In this document: one piece after another, positions 25,533 through 38,131 of the stretch
How positions within the stretch are numbered: the first letter of the stretch is position 1
How the letters are laid out: every line of letters starts with the position of its first letter
From: Strigops habroptila
Taxonomy: Eukaryota; Chordata; Aves; Psittaciformes; Psittacidae
Assembly: GCF_004027225.2 (NCBI RefSeq)
Contig: NC_044291.2
Coordinates: 9,904,707 to 9,968,706 of the forward strand
Direction: 5' to 3'
Length of the DNA: 64,000 nucleotides
The notes under the pieces: generated by a model
Databases searched by the model: none
What the model saw: the letters and a program-made list of their open reading frames with translations, nothing else
What the model was told of the DNA's origin: nothing
Made by a program: the position numbers and the translations under genes

Positions 25533-25760
25533 GGCCCCGCCGGCCCCAGCGGACCGGCTCTGCCCGGCCCTGCGCGCTCCGCCGGCAGCGATACCTGCCG
25601 CCCCGCGCCGCGCCGCGCCAGCCCGCGATGTCCCTGCCCCGCCGGGCCGGCCCCTTCCCGCCCCGCACCGCCCCTTCCCGCCCCGGCCCCACAGCGCGGC
25701 CGAGCCGGGGCGGGCCCGGGGGGACGGGGCGGCTGGTGGGGGACGGGCTGTGAGGGAAGG
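24960..25760 (-). promoter_or_regulatory. ARRDC1: CpG-island promoter of ARRDC1
   Basis: CpG dinucleotides are dense across this block, unlike the flanks, and it spans exon 1. Several GC-box-like runs (cccgcccc type) sit at about 25660-25700, 130-170 bp upstream of the start codon. No TATA box is seen. Known family behaviour and composition suggest a broad, housekeeping-type promoter; the transcription start cannot be fixed from sequence. Confidence 0.7.
25415..25532 (-). CDS. ARRDC1: ARRDC1 coding exon 1
   Basis: The start codon is at 25532-25530 in a strong Kozak context (GGGGCCATGG, G at -3 and +4). The exon ends in codon 40 after CAG TAC CGA G, followed by the donor GTGAGC at 25414. It encodes the first beta-strands of the arrestin N-domain, including YSPGEPLAGTV, a stretch typical of alpha-arrestins. 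Upstream in-frame sequence on the same strand is proline-rich translation of a minisatellite and is not taken as coding. Confidence 0.92.
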
Positions 25761-25898
25761 AGACGGTTGTGGGGCTGGGCTTGTGAGGGAAGGCGCCAGC
25801 TGTGGGTCTGGGGTGTGAGGGAAGGCGCCGGTTGTGGGGCTGGGGTGTGAGGGAAGGCGCCGGTTGTGGGGCTGGGGTGTGAGGGAAGGCGCTGGCTG
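25745..25898. repeat. 32-bp minisatellite, about 5 copies, upstream of ARRDC1
   Basis: The motif gagggaagg recurs at 25752, 25785, 25817, 25849 and 25881 (steps 33, 32, 32, 32). The last three units are almost identical. It starts about 210 bp upstream of the ARRDC1 start codon. On the minus strand it translates to proline-rich low-complexity peptide, which produces false open frames of up to 334 codons. Confidence 0.9.
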
Positions 25899-26315
25899 CC
25901 CCAGCATGGGGCCATCTTTCCTCCTGGTGATCCCCGCTCCTTCTAATCCGATCTCCTCCCTGTAATTCTCCGGCCCAGCTGTCACCTCTCTCCCCTCCTA
26001 TTTTTATAACCCCAATCGCTTTAAGTGTCCAGCGAGAGGCAAATACAGGAGACCCGACCGCCTCCTGGGGCTGAGGGGTGAGTGACGGCCCCACACTCCC
26101 CATGGATCAGTGGGGTGAAGGTGTCTGACCCAGCCGGGGTGTCCCGGGAAGCCGGGGGTGAGCAGCAGGCTCCCTCCATCCACTCGCCGTGTCCCCCCCT
26201 TGGCTCTACATGATGGAACAAAACACACCTGCAAAACCCGCACCAAAGGCAGCGCTGGGGAGGGCACGTCCTGGCCGCTGGCGAGCCTGCTGTGTACACA
26301 GGCAGCATGAACAAG

Positions 26316-26415
26316 TATAAAAGGGCTGTTTATCTGCAGAGCACACCCAGCTCAGACCCGACCAGACAGGCAGACATCCTCCCATGGACCTGCAGTGTCA
26401 CCAGTGCGGGTATGT
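26316..26415 (+). promoter_or_regulatory. Weak promoter-like site: TATA box, ATG and splice donor
   Basis: TATAAAAG at 26316-26323 is followed 60 bp later by ATG (26384) opening MDLQCHQCG, and then a GTATGT donor-like site at 26410. The spacing would suit a short 5'UTR and a short first coding exon reading away from ARRDC1. No downstream exon was recognised, and the frame closes soon after the donor. This is pattern-based inference only. Confidence 0.2.
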
Positions 26416-26811
26416 GGGGTGCAGGACCCTCCGTGCTGCCTTATGGTGGGTGTAGTGACATAAAATCCCTCATAGAGCACCAGAGGAGTTGGTGTGCACA
26501 GCATGCAAGGGCTCCTGCCGGGCACTCCCTCTTCCAGTGTTGCAAACTACCCCTTGTTGCCAGTCTGTGTGTAGTCCCAGGCAATGTACACCCCACAGAA
26601 GTGTTCACAGGTAACATACACCCCTACAGAACCATGCCATGGCCTCCAGCAGCTTATCTCCTCATACCCCATGCACCCCTCTCCTTGTGCTGCCCTTCGC
26701 TTTTGTTTTGCCAGGATACAAACACTGATTTTCTCCAGTTTCCTTTATTGTAACACCAGGCTGCAGCAGCTTCCATCAGTCCCTGTTTAGCTCTGACAGC
26801 AAAACCCAAGC

Positions 26812-27113
26812 AACTGGAGAGGAACTCTTCATCAGGGACTGTAGTGATAGGATGAGGGGTGATGGGTTAAAACCGAATAAAGGGAGATTTAGGAAGACAT
26901 TAGGATGAAGTTCTTCCCTGTGAGGGCACTGGCACAGGGTGCCCAGAGAAGCTGTGGCTGCCTCATCCCTGGCAGTGTTCAAGGCCAGGTTGGACACAGG
27001 GGCTTGGAGCAACCTGCTCTAGTGGAAGGTGTCCCTGCCTGTGGCAGGGGCTTGGAACTGGGTGAGCTTTAAGGTCCCTTCCAACACAAACCAGTCTGGG
27101 ATTCTATGATTTT
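26812..27113 (+). mobile_element. CR1 3' fragment, variant body
   Basis: The 5' part (gaactcttcatcagggactg, then gggttaaaaccgaataaagg) is of a more general CR1 type than the other young copies. The 3' half matches them closely and ends gggattctatgatttt. Confidence 0.88.
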
Positions 27114-27550
27114 ACTAAGCACCCTTTCCCCATGGAAAGTGGCTAAAGACTCAGGGCCTCGTGCACTGCTGGGGCCACCCCAGAGGGTCGCTGTGCATGC
27201 AACAGCTCAGGGTGAAAAAAACCCTTCGCCAAGGTCCTCTCTCCTGATACAAAGGGGTTTCTGCACCTTGTTTGCAGAAGAGTTAATTTTAAGCACGGCA
27301 AAAGTTGCTTGCCCAAGGTCACAATGTGAGTAAAAAGGATTCCTGCACCAGGAGCTGAACAAAGGCACCAGGCTCCAGCCATGCACGCTGTGGCACGGCT
27401 GCAGCACTGCAGGGCAGGCACCATGTGCTTCACACAGACACAGGAACCCTTCCCATGACATGACCAATGATGCCACAGTGTTAGTCCATCCCCCAGACCA
27501 TGGCTACGATGTGCATGGCAGCTTGTACATGGTAACTAGGTGCGTATAGA

Positions 27551-27623
27551 AGCATGGAATCACAGGCTGGTTTGTGTTGGAAGGGACCTTAAAGCTCATC
27601 CAGTTCCAACCCCCTGCCACATG
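27551..27623 (-). mobile_element. Very short CR1 3' end
   Basis: About 70 bp: catggaatcacaggctggtt to ccaaccccctgccac. Confidence 0.85.
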
Positions 27624-28689
27624 GTATGTGGTAAACTGCAAAAGATCCACTTTCCTGTGATTTTGGATCATTGTGTTTTGCTTTAAAGAATTTGTTTTGA
27701 AGAGTTTGTGGTGGTGGGAAATCTCACTTCCTCTGGCTTCTGTCTGCTCTCCCTTCCTCCTTTTTCCTGTATTAAAAGGGAAATTTCTAAAGAGAAAAGA
27801 AAAACAACTGTCAACCCTGGGTTTAGAATAAAATTTTCCTATCATGTATCATCACATTCCCCTAACTTCAAGGAATATGATATTTCTTGACAAAGAACAT
27901 AGTAGTTATTAATAAAACACCAAAACATTTATCAGTAACCCCCACACTGTCACCTGAGTGTGCTCTGCCTGCAACAGAGATGAGCTTCAACCGTGGGCCC
28001 TGGGAGAGCGGCCATGGGTGCCCTCACACAGGGATCGGCTGTAGCTGCAAGTTGTGTACTGCCAAGGTATGTATGGCTATAGTAAGGCTTCAAAGTTAAG
28101 TCATAGGCACTGTCTTGTGACTTAAATTCATTCCTCTTTTGGCCTTCCAGATGTTGTCATGCAGCTGAGCCTGGTGACAAGGTGGTGGCACAGCCCCACC
28201 TGACCGTGCCTCAGTTTCCCCGTGCAGGACACCATCGTCCCGCCTGGCAGGGCCCGTGCTGAGCCAGGACCTGGGTGTCCTGAGGGAGAGGCACCACGGA
28301 AATGCCCGAGCATAGCCCAGCCATGACTGGCAGAGGTTGAGTGATGGGAATGCTTCCAGGTGAGGCACAGCACATTACCCCTGGGGCAGGGAGGAGCTGG
28401 CAGGGTCATTTCCTCCTGCTCTGTGCTTTGGGGAACCCCTGTGGGTGCTGGAGAGAGGGACCAGCCTCGCACCCAGCACCCTGGGGCACCCCTGTCTCCT
28501 CTGTCACAAGGGATGAGGAGCCTTTCTGTCAACCCTCAAGTTTTGTCGCTTTTGCTGTTCCAACCTCTCCCCCATCCTTCTAATAGAAGGATGTCATGGG
28601 GGCTTTACTGCTGGCTGGGTGAGCCCCCCTGCACCCCATAAGGCTGTGGCAGAGGAAGAGGGGAAGCGGCATAAGCAGCCACAGTAGTT

Positions 28690-28926
28690 GGCCATCAGAT
28701 TTCAGCCTAGACATGCGAAAGACATGTTTTGCAATGAGGGTGGTAAAGCACTGGCACAGGTTGCCCAGAAAGGTGGTGGATGCTCCAACCCTGGAGACAT
28801 TCAAGGGCAGGCTGGATGTGGTTCTGAGCAACCTGGTCTAGTTGAGGATGTCCCTGCTCATTGCAGGTGGTTGCAATAGATGAGCATTGAAGGCCCCTTC
28901 CAACCCAGACCATTCTGTGATTCTTA
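28690..28926 (+). mobile_element. CR1 3' fragment, older subfamily
   Basis: Body with gttgcccagaaaggtggtgg and tggaggcattcaaggg-like text, ending accattctgtgattctt. Clearly diverged from the young copies. Confidence 0.85.
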
Positions 28927-28979
28927 AGCTTCCTTTGGACTCAAGCACACACTTTTACTAACAATCCCATGGAAGGTTC

Positions 28980-29090
28980 ACTGCTGATGTACTATATACA
29001 GCATTAATAACTATTCTATATACCTATAAATGTATAGAAAATCCATAATACTGCTATATTTATATTACATGTACATTTATTACCTTTCCA
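28980..29090. other. AT-rich island
   Basis: About 110 bp of almost pure A/T with tatata- and ttatat-type runs, in an otherwise balanced region beside a CR1 fragment. No function assigned. Confidence 0.6.
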
Positions 29091-29633
29091 AATCACTTCC
29101 CTGCCTCTCTCAGTACCTCGCTGCTCCTCAGCTGATTCTGTGGCCATTCAACCACGTCATCTGATACGACAGCAGCAACCATTACTCATTTGTTCCGGGC
29201 TGACACCTTTCATCAGCTCGCCAGATTTGGTGTTGTTCAGCCACACCTTCCTGCACACCCACCCTTCACCCTGCAGGAGGCCACGAGCCAACATCCCCAG
29301 CAACCTCCTGTGGGTTCATGGGCTTGGCTGTGGGCAGGCGAGGCAGCTTCCCAAGGGCACATACTGGCATTGGAGCTAAGTGTCCCATCAGTGGTGGATG
29401 AAGCTCTGGGATCTCAAATCCCAGGGCTCTGCAGCGGCTCCTTGAGCTGCATCTGCCTGGTAGCCCCATGGTTGCACCAGCTTTCCCACAGTCCCACTCC
29501 TTGGGTTGATGAGATGAGAGATCAGAAACAGCCACAGAGCAGAGCCGGGCTTGTGAGGAGCCAGGGGCAGCTTCAAACTCCATCCCAGGGATGCTTCATG
29601 ACCCTGTACCCTGAGACAGTTTCCCAGGCCTCA

Positions 29634-29925
29634 CTCATAGACTCTTGGGACGGTTTGTGTTGGAAGAGGTCTAACACCCTGCCGCGGGCATGGACACCTT
29701 CCTCTAGAGCAGGTTGCTCCAAGCCCCTGTATCCAACCTGGCCTTGAACACTGCCAGGGATGGGGCAGCCACAGCTTCTCTGGGCACCCTGTGCCAGCAT
29801 CTCAGCACCCTCACAGGGAAGAACTTCTGCCTAAGAGCTCGTCTCAATCTCCCCTCTGGCAGGTTAAAGCCATTTCCCTTGTCTTGTCTCTACAGGCCCT
29901 TGTCCAAAGTCTCTCTCCAGAGAAT
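29634..29925 (-). mobile_element. CR1 3' fragment (young subfamily, decayed tail)
   Basis: Opens ctcatagactcttgggacgg and includes gccagcatctcagcaccctc and cctaagagctcgtctc. It ends at tccaaagtctctctccag. Confidence 0.9.
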
Positions 29926-30404
29926 AAAAAAATCTAAGGGGCTGTAACAGTGTAATAAATATCATCCCCTTGTCCTCATACCATATGCCTGATTGTAGAA
30001 TAACCTGACTGAGACATCTCCACCAGGGAGACCAGTCTGCCCTTCCCTGAGGGACAAACCCTGCATGGCCCTAGGCAGTTTGTTTCTGCTGACAACCGTT
30101 TTGCTGCTAACACTCACACTTGCCTTTTAGTCCAGCTTCGGCAGGCTTCAGACACTGGTTCTTGGTCTGTCTTTCTCTGACATTAAAGAGTCCTTGAGTG
30201 CCAACTAATTTCTCCTCGAGATGGTACTTACACACCAAAATCAAGGCACCTCTCAATTTCTTTGATAAGCTGAGCAATCTGAGCCTGTCAGGCCTCTCCC
30301 TGTATGGCATTTTCTCCAGCCTTTGTGTTCCTGCGCTGGTTTGTGCCTCTGCAAACCCACATTCTGGCATTTGTGCGTCGATGGGAATCTGCATGCGGGA
30401 GCAG

Positions 30405-30426
30405 CCCCCCCCCACACACACACACA
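30405..30426. repeat. Poly-C and (CA)n run
   Basis: Nine C followed by about seven CA dinucleotides. Confidence 0.85.
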
Positions 30427-33400
30427 GAAGCTGAGGCATTAGGAGTTTGTTTATCCCCAAATGCACACAGGGGTATGCGCAAGCCCTTTAGATCACATCA
30501 TGAGGGACCACGTGGGCACCCACGTAACACACAGGGTGCTCCTGACCTGTCCTCCCCCATACATTAACCCTCACCCCTGGGGGAAGAGGGCTGATTCAGG
30601 GCCATTCCTCCTAAGCCATCTCCTCCCTTTCAATCTTCCCCCTACAAGCATGGAGGAAGATGAAGGCAGGGAGAGCCCCTACCTGAGCTAGTGTAGTCTG
30701 TGACCCAGTGGGCACCCATCCCCTTCTCGTGGGTGCCACTGCTTTAATCAGCTAATGCCAGCCAGCACTTGGCGAGCCTCACTCGGTCCTTCTAGAGAGG
30801 AAAGGCATTCATTACTGTTATTATCATTCACATCGTGCTGCCTGGATTTGTGATCTCCTCCTCTGCTGGAAGAGCCTCTTGCTCAGTGCGGGACTGGGGA
30901 GGAGGATCTGGTGGGGGCACGCACGTCCTCCGTTCCCCACAACATCCATGCACAGGCAGAGTGGTGATGATGGTTTGCTGCACTCACCTACAGGCTCTGG
31001 GAACAGGAGGATCCATTCACTCACCCTCAGTGATCCCAGGATGACCTCACCTGAGAAAAGGGCCTAACTCAACCCAAAAATCTGACTCTCATGTCCCCAG
31101 CACTGAGCAGAATTTTGCAGCTCTCCCTCACTGCAAAACTACACATAGTTGGGCTCAGGTTCACACACCACCAGGGAAGGGCAGCAGTCGCTGTTCAACG
31201 TGTGAGCAGGCTGAGGTTCCCCCAGGCTCATGGGGACCCTCTCCAGGGCTGTGCTGCAGGCAGTACCTGGGTGTCTGCCCTCCCAGGAGATGCTCTGAAC
31301 AAGCAGAGGGTCCAACAGCAGCAGGATCACTCACCCTGCCTGATCACCACCTGAGGTGCAAGAAGTTTGGATCCTGTATTTGCCCTGGCTCTTCTTCTAC
31401 TTCCTTTTCCTCCTGCACCAGGTTCCTCTAACACCACAGCCTGGCTGGCCAGGACAGCAGCCCACTACAACCCAGCCATCAGCTCTTCCCACACTGGTGA
31501 TATTCAGTACCTTCCCTCGCAGTGGGGGTCGCTGCCCCACCACAGACTCACCACTAATTCCTCCCCAGAAACAGCAGGGGAGTACTTCCATGTTTGGCTG
31601 TGGTGGAGATAGCTTCCAACAGAGAGGCAGTGACAAATATCCATGGACGGAAGGCAGCAGTGGTGATATCCAAGACCACCACATTGCCAACTAGAGGAAT
31701 GGATCTCTTTGTTGCTCAGAAGTCCCCCTGCTAGGGGGCTCAACCAGCCCAAATGTCCCACTTCCAGCTGATAAAAAGCTGTAGGGTGGACCCTGTCCTA
31801 GATGCCATGGCCTGAAATCACCAAGAAATCCCCCAACCCTCCAGGCAGCCCAGGAGGAGGGTCCGGGGAGAGGAGATCATGCACCAAGGGTCATGCACCC
31901 AGCTTGAGAGCCCTGGGGTGCGAACAACCCACAACACCTGTGCCCCTCTCCCACACCTTTGCCAGCTCATGGAGAATTCCACTCCCTCTCTCAGCACACA
32001 CCTGAGAGAAACACTTCATTTTCCTGCTTGTCATCAGTCTCTCCATGTGTCCAGAACAAAAACCATCATTCCCCAGCATGGGCAAACATGTCCCAGCAGC
32101 TGTTCCCACAGGAACAGACAGCAACCCTCTTGGCACATGCTGGCGTGGGATGCTTGAGCCAAACCATGTCTTGGTGCAGGAACAGACTCATCCAGAGGGC
32201 CAAGGCTCAGGGTGACACTGACACCCCTCTCTGCTGCTGCAAGCAGCCTGACACCCAGTGACACAGGGCTCCCTTCTGAACAAAACCCACCTCCATAATA
32301 TGAGCCCCTTCCCCCCCACCAGGGCCTGGGTAAGGTGCAGGACATCACACCAGCACTGCTGACCCCAAGAACACCCCATGGGGTGGGCCAGAAACCACCC
32401 AGACCCAGGCATACAAGGGAAGGAGTTAATGCCTCAACCCAAGCTGCTGCTGCAGCAGCACTGCCCAAGGGCACCATCAGCGCTGAACGGTTTTCTGTGC
32501 GAAGTAATGCTTCCCAAAAGCATTTGCTGCCTGACTGCACCGGGGTGGATGCTTCGTGGAAAAGCAGGGGGGAAATGGGCATCCCCCATACCTGTACCTG
32601 GCTGTTCTTTACCCCTGTTCATCCCAGCTCCTCAGCTCTCCCTTTCCCTAGTCATTATTGATCTGGGGTTCCATGAGCTAATACGCAAGACTCAAAGGTC
32701 ACTGGTCCAAGGCCAACCAGACGTGTCACACAGCAGCTGAGTCACATCCGACAACCCTGCCTCGGCCAGAGCAGGAGGCATCATCAGAGAGTCCTCCACT
32801 GCCACACCATGAGCAACGCCTGCCCCCGCCAAGCATGGGCACAGCGCTGCTGACACGAGGAGCTGAGGGAGGTTTTGCCTGTGCTGGACGTCTCCTGCCA
32901 GACCATGACACTGCCAGCTGAGCTGCTGGCAAGTGGTGTGGTTGAAGGTGAGCCCACAACCCATTTGCATCAGTGACCAGGCAACAATGATGCTTGGTTA
33001 CACCCGGGTGTGAAAATGCCCTGGGGAAGCAGCCAGCACCTCCCACCCTGGGGTAAGTGAAGGCACAGAGCTGTCTGCCTCCACACCTCTCACGACAGTG
33101 GGAGCTGAGCATGATGAGCTTCTGCATGTCCATGTCTGCTACCCCTACAACTGCCTCTGCGAGGAAACCTGTCTACTATCACCCAGTGTACCTGCTGGAT
33201 CAGCATGAGCTGAAGCCATTGTGCTACCGCAGGGACTTGTCCTGGCACAGAGGCTGAGGCAAGCAGCGCATCAGAGGCTGCAGCAAGAGCCTCCAGCACC
33301 TATGGGAGGTAGAAGCGTGCAGCCTGGCAGGAAAGAGGCAGAGACACATCCAGGAGGACAGAGCACGTCCCTTGGAGAGCCACACACAGGGATCCAACAG

Positions 33401-34357
33401 TTTCATTCCTTAAACTGAAAGCCAAGAGCAGATCAGTGTGGTACAGCAGCACAACTGAAAGGCAGTTCAGGGCAGACCAGCAGTGAGCTATGTACAGACC
33501 TGACAGCCTTTCCCTTCCCGAAAAGGCTGGAGATGTGGGAGAAGGACATGCTGGGCACTGAAGAGCTGGTGTAACAAACTATGGGACCCTTGTCTGAGAG
33601 CCAGGAGGGAAGATACATGGTATGCCTGGTTTAATACAGACAGGATGACTGTTAACAGTGTGCTTCAGTTCCCTGTGAGCACATGGGTGAGGTGGAAACA
33701 TCCCAGGCACAGTGTGGGTCCATGTCCTCGATTAAGCTCTGTAGAGAAGATGGAGTCATCCAAGCTAAACCTCCTAGATTGGTTTTATTTCATCTTTCTC
33801 CTCAGGGTGTTTCTCTTACAGATCAGCTCCTGCCAGATCTGCCAAAGCTTCCTGTACTTTCCCTGAACTATAACATCACATGTGTATTTCCCCACCCGCC
33901 CTGTATTCTGCGAGCTTGAGCTGGTTTAGGATGAAATCAGTTCTTTCACTTGCAGCTCTGGTTCCCAGCAGCACCACCTTCACACACTCCTCCCCTGGGC
34001 AAATATTCCAAGCCCAGCCCTATCTACAGCTATTTTGAGACTCCTCCTAAAACCTGCCTTGCCTTGACATTTCAGCCCCTGAGAACACCTACTGTGATGT
34101 GAACCGAGGCCAACAAATGCTCTGGATTTGTGTTACCACAGTTATCAGGCTAGAGCAGCACCACAAGAAATCGCTTCAGTTGGATTTGAATCATCTCTCC
34201 GCCAGACGTGTGTCTGACTGCAGCACAGCTACAGCTCAGCCTGTCCCTGCTTCTCTTAGCAAGCTCTGCCATTACAATTTCACCACTTACCTTCCTTGCA
34301 GCAACCCAAGGGCCTGCAGGAGCATAAATGAAATAAGCTTGAAAAAGAGGCGTTATA

Positions 34358-34665
34358 GGAGAGGGGCTTTGGACAAGGGCCTGTAGGGACAGGACAAGGG
34401 GAATGGCTTTAACCTGCCAGAGGGGAGATTGAGATGAGCTCTTAGGCAGAAGCTCTTCCCTGTGAGGGTGCTGAGGCGCTGGCACAGGGTGCCCAGAGAA
34501 GCTGTGGCTGCCCCATCCCTGGCAGTGTTCAAGGCCAGGTTGGACACAGGGGCTTGGAGCAACCTGCTCTAGTGGAAGGTGTCCCTGCCCGTGGCAGGGG
34601 GCTGGAACTGGAGAAGCTTTAAGGTCCCTTCCAACCCAAACCAGGCTGTGATGATTCTATGATTA
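34358..34665 (+). mobile_element. CR1 3' fragment (young subfamily)
   Basis: From gagaggggctttggacaagg to gatgattctatgatt. It has the variant gagctcttaggcagaagctc, shared with the copy at 62487. Confidence 0.9.
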
Positions 34666-35786
34666 TGACAATTGCATCTCACCATCCTCTGCAGGTACAT
34701 CCCTGCTCATGGCATCCCACCACCAGCATCACTTCTCAGCAGCTGCAGGAAATAAGAATTGAAGAAGAAATTGAATTCCCCAGGCCCAGTTTGCCACCAC
34801 ATGTCCCCATGCAGTCAGGGGCCTTCTCTGGTGCAAACACTCCATAATAGCCAAGTTTCTGGTTTCCCATCTCCTCACACTGGTGCCTGTGCACAAGCTA
34901 TCACCACAGGGAGCTGACCCTGCACTGGAAACATGGCCATCCCAGCTTTTGTTTCAAAAGGCAGCACAACACAGACAGATACCAGTGAGGAACCTGGTCC
35001 TGCACCCACAACTGCAACATCTGCATCCCCCCAGTAGCAGTACCTGAGCAATCAGCTGCAGCTTCACAGCTCAACCCGTCCTGCACATCATCACCTCCCT
35101 CCTCTATGCCAGGCACCCAGGTGTAGGTACCACCAGCCTCCAGGGACCTCACACAGCAGAAGCATCAGCAAGCACTGCAAAGGGCACCACAGGAGAGATT
35201 GTCCTATCCCATCCCAGCAGACACTGGCCTGTAACACCTATCCCACATAGACCCCATCTCTCCCAAAGCTGTATTTTCTCCTGTATCCCTTTGTACAACC
35301 ACCACCCACCAGCGCACAGCAAGAGCCAGGGCTCCCAAAGGTCCAAGAAGCCAGAAGAAACACCACAATTACAGGCAGATTATCCCCAGCAGTGGCCCTG
35401 TCCTTCTGCTCCCAAGCACAGCAGATTTAGAGATGGTAGAAACATTCAACCAGGAGCGTAGAGCACCAGGAAAGGTCCCCACAGTGAGGCAGGTCTAAAA
35501 TAAAACCAGAGAGTCATCCTGCAATTCAGGATCAGGAAGGACAACCAAGGAGAGAGACAGCAAGCTGGAAAATCAGCTCATGGGTTATGGTCTAGATGAC
35601 CACCAGCGAAGACCATTACTCCTCAATATAATTCAGGCAGAGACTGATAGCCCTGGCAGAGCTTAAATGGACCCATGGGCTGGGGCTCCAGGTGAGGCTG
35701 GTCAGGGTCATTAAAGCCTGTTAGTGCCCTGACACCCTGGGTTGCTCCTGCCCCCTATGCAGCCCTCAGCAGGGTGCTTTTGGTGG

Positions 35787-35821
35787 CTCATCTCATATCT
35801 CATATCTCATCATCTCATCTC
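35787..35821. repeat. Short tandem repeat of catctcatat type
   Basis: Repeated tctcat/atctcat units in a 35-bp run, irregular. Confidence 0.75.
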
Positions 35822-37649
35822 GTTCACCCACCATAGGCCTGGGTGCTCAGGAGGGGTGCTGGGGTGGCTGCTATGGGACATTGAGGACTCGTCTATGGAG
35901 GCTGCTCTAGGGGCTCCTGCAGGAGCTGGATTCTTTGTAGACCTTTCTCAAGCCAACCACCAGCCCTTCTGTGGGCTTCATGGCTCTGCTCTATAAAAGT
36001 CTTGCCTGAGTAAAGCACCAGCCCCACTGCAGCAGGGAGCACAAGGAAGACCCTGTCCTATCCTTGCCAGGTTGCCAGGGAATCTCTGCCCATCCCAGCA
36101 TGGCTGGGATGAGCAGGGACAGTGCAGGGCTGATGGGGACAGGCAGCAGATCTGCTCTGCTTTGCTCCAGCCTCTGCTGCTTTCTCTCCCAAAAGCGGGG
36201 GGCAGACCCATGTGCTCCTCTTACACTCAGGTGCAAGCTCCAGCTCACCACTCACTCATCCTTCCCCTGTGCTCCTACAGACAACCCCCTGGACTCTGGG
36301 TGCTGCCACTGGTCATCACATCACCCATGACTGCTCGGTGTTGCACCACCCAGACACAGAGCAGGCCGGAGGTGTAGCTGCAGCTACTGGTCCCTGCCAT
36401 GGGAACGGGCTTTCCTGGGAAGTCTCATTGCTATATCTTCCCAGCAGTGAGTGGGCAGCCGGCCCCCAGCAGCCAGCATGACCCCTTTCCCATGCCATGT
36501 GGGCTGGTCACATAGATGGGAAAACCCACCGTGCATTGCCAGGTTATTGGCTGCATCACCCTCTCAGCAAGACACTGCTGCACCCAGGGTGTCCTGGGGG
36601 CTCTCCAAACACCCCACTTGCAGCTCAGGTTGGGTTGCTGGGGCTCTTTCATCCCATACTTTTAGGGACCAAACTGAGCTGAAAGCACCTGCTGCAAACC
36701 CAGCACTGGTCCAGTGGAGGCTGACCTGACAGCCAGGCTCCCGGGAGCAAGGCTCGGACCAGGAATGCTGTGCAGGGCTATTGGGGGGCCAGGACCAAGT
36801 ACCCCCCAGCCAAACCAATCCCTATCTCATCTCCCGGCCCATCAGATGCTGCTGCGTGGTGCCTGTCCCTCCCCAGTTGTGGCTGCATTTCAGCAGCAGT
36901 GAATTGCTGGTAATGAGCCTTTGAGACCAAAGATGCTCTTATCCAAAACCAGAATGTGGTCACTGGCCTTTAAAGGCCAGATTAAGCTTCTGAGGGAACA
37001 AAACTTCGATTTTCTGTAGATCTAATTTGAAACCATTTTAATGCTCATTAAGATAGAGAGACCCAAGCAGCTTGTGCAGGCTGGAAGACAGCGAGGGGAA
37101 GAAAGAAGTTATTATTGACATTTCAGTTTAGGTCTTTATTCTACCCAGAGCTCCCCACTTCTGGCCAGCAGCTTTGAGTAATGCTATTGTTAGCACCAGG
37201 ATTGTAATTCTAATGTCCTTTTTATAGCTGGCTTGGGAAAAAAAATCCTGAAGGCCTTGAATGATTTCAAAGTAATGGAATTTATAGTGATAAAAAGAGA
37301 CCTGAACACAGAGAAATCTGCAAGCTCCCATCCTGTTGCTCTCTGTCATGGGGTAGTCACTATGCTCGCCCACCCTGGGTGTCCCCCCTGCAGTGGGGGA
37401 TGAAGGAAGGGACCACAGTGCATGCCTGGTCCTTGTGTGCCCCAGCTTGGCAGCCCACTGGAGCCATCTGCCAGAACCACTTGGCCATCAGCCGCGTCAC
37501 AGCCCTGGGAACGACTCTCCTGAGGGGTATCACACCCCTGGGCAGCTCCGTGCCCCCGGCCGAGGGGTGGGATGGGTATGGGAAAGAGCCCAAAGTCTCA
37601 TGAGACCCCCCCTGCAGTCCTGATCCAGCTCTGGGGCAACAGCACAAGA

Positions 37650-38131
37650 GGGACGTGGAGCTGCTGGAGCGAGGCCAGAGGAGGCCCCGGAGCTGCTGCG
37701 AGGGCTGGAGCAGCTCTGCTCTGGAGCCAGGCTGAGAGAGCTGGGCTGGGGCAGCCTGGAGAAGAGAAAGCTCCTGAAGGGGAGACCTTAGAGCAGCTCC
37801 AGGGCCTAAAGGGGCTCCAGGAAACCTGGAGAGGGGCTTTGGACAAGGGCCTGTAGGGACAGGCCAAGGGGAATGGCTTTAACCTGCCAGAGGGGAGATT
37901 GAGATGAGCTCTGAGGCAGAAGCTCTTCCCTGTGAGGGTGCTGAGGCGCTGGCACAGGGTGCCCAGAGAAGCTGTGGCTGCCCCATCCCTGGCAGTGTTC
38001 AAGGCCAGGTTGGACACAGGGGCTTGGAGCAACCTGCTCTAGTGGAAGGTGTCCCTGCCCGTGGCAGGGGGTTGGGACTGGGTGAGCTTTAAGGTCCCTT
38101 CCAACACAAACCAGGCTGGGATTCTATGATT
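37650..38131 (+). mobile_element. CR1 3' fragment (young subfamily), about 480 bp
   Basis: From gggacgtggagctgctggag to gggattctatgatta. Its antisense frame is open for 144 codons. C variant (gctgaggcgctggcac). Confidence 0.92.

Noticed and set aside
24911-25985. Long overlapping minus-strand open frames (up to 334 codons) around the ARRDC1 promoter
   Set aside because: They are proline/arginine-rich translations of the CpG island and the 32-bp minisatellite; only the MGKVQLFEI part is coding.
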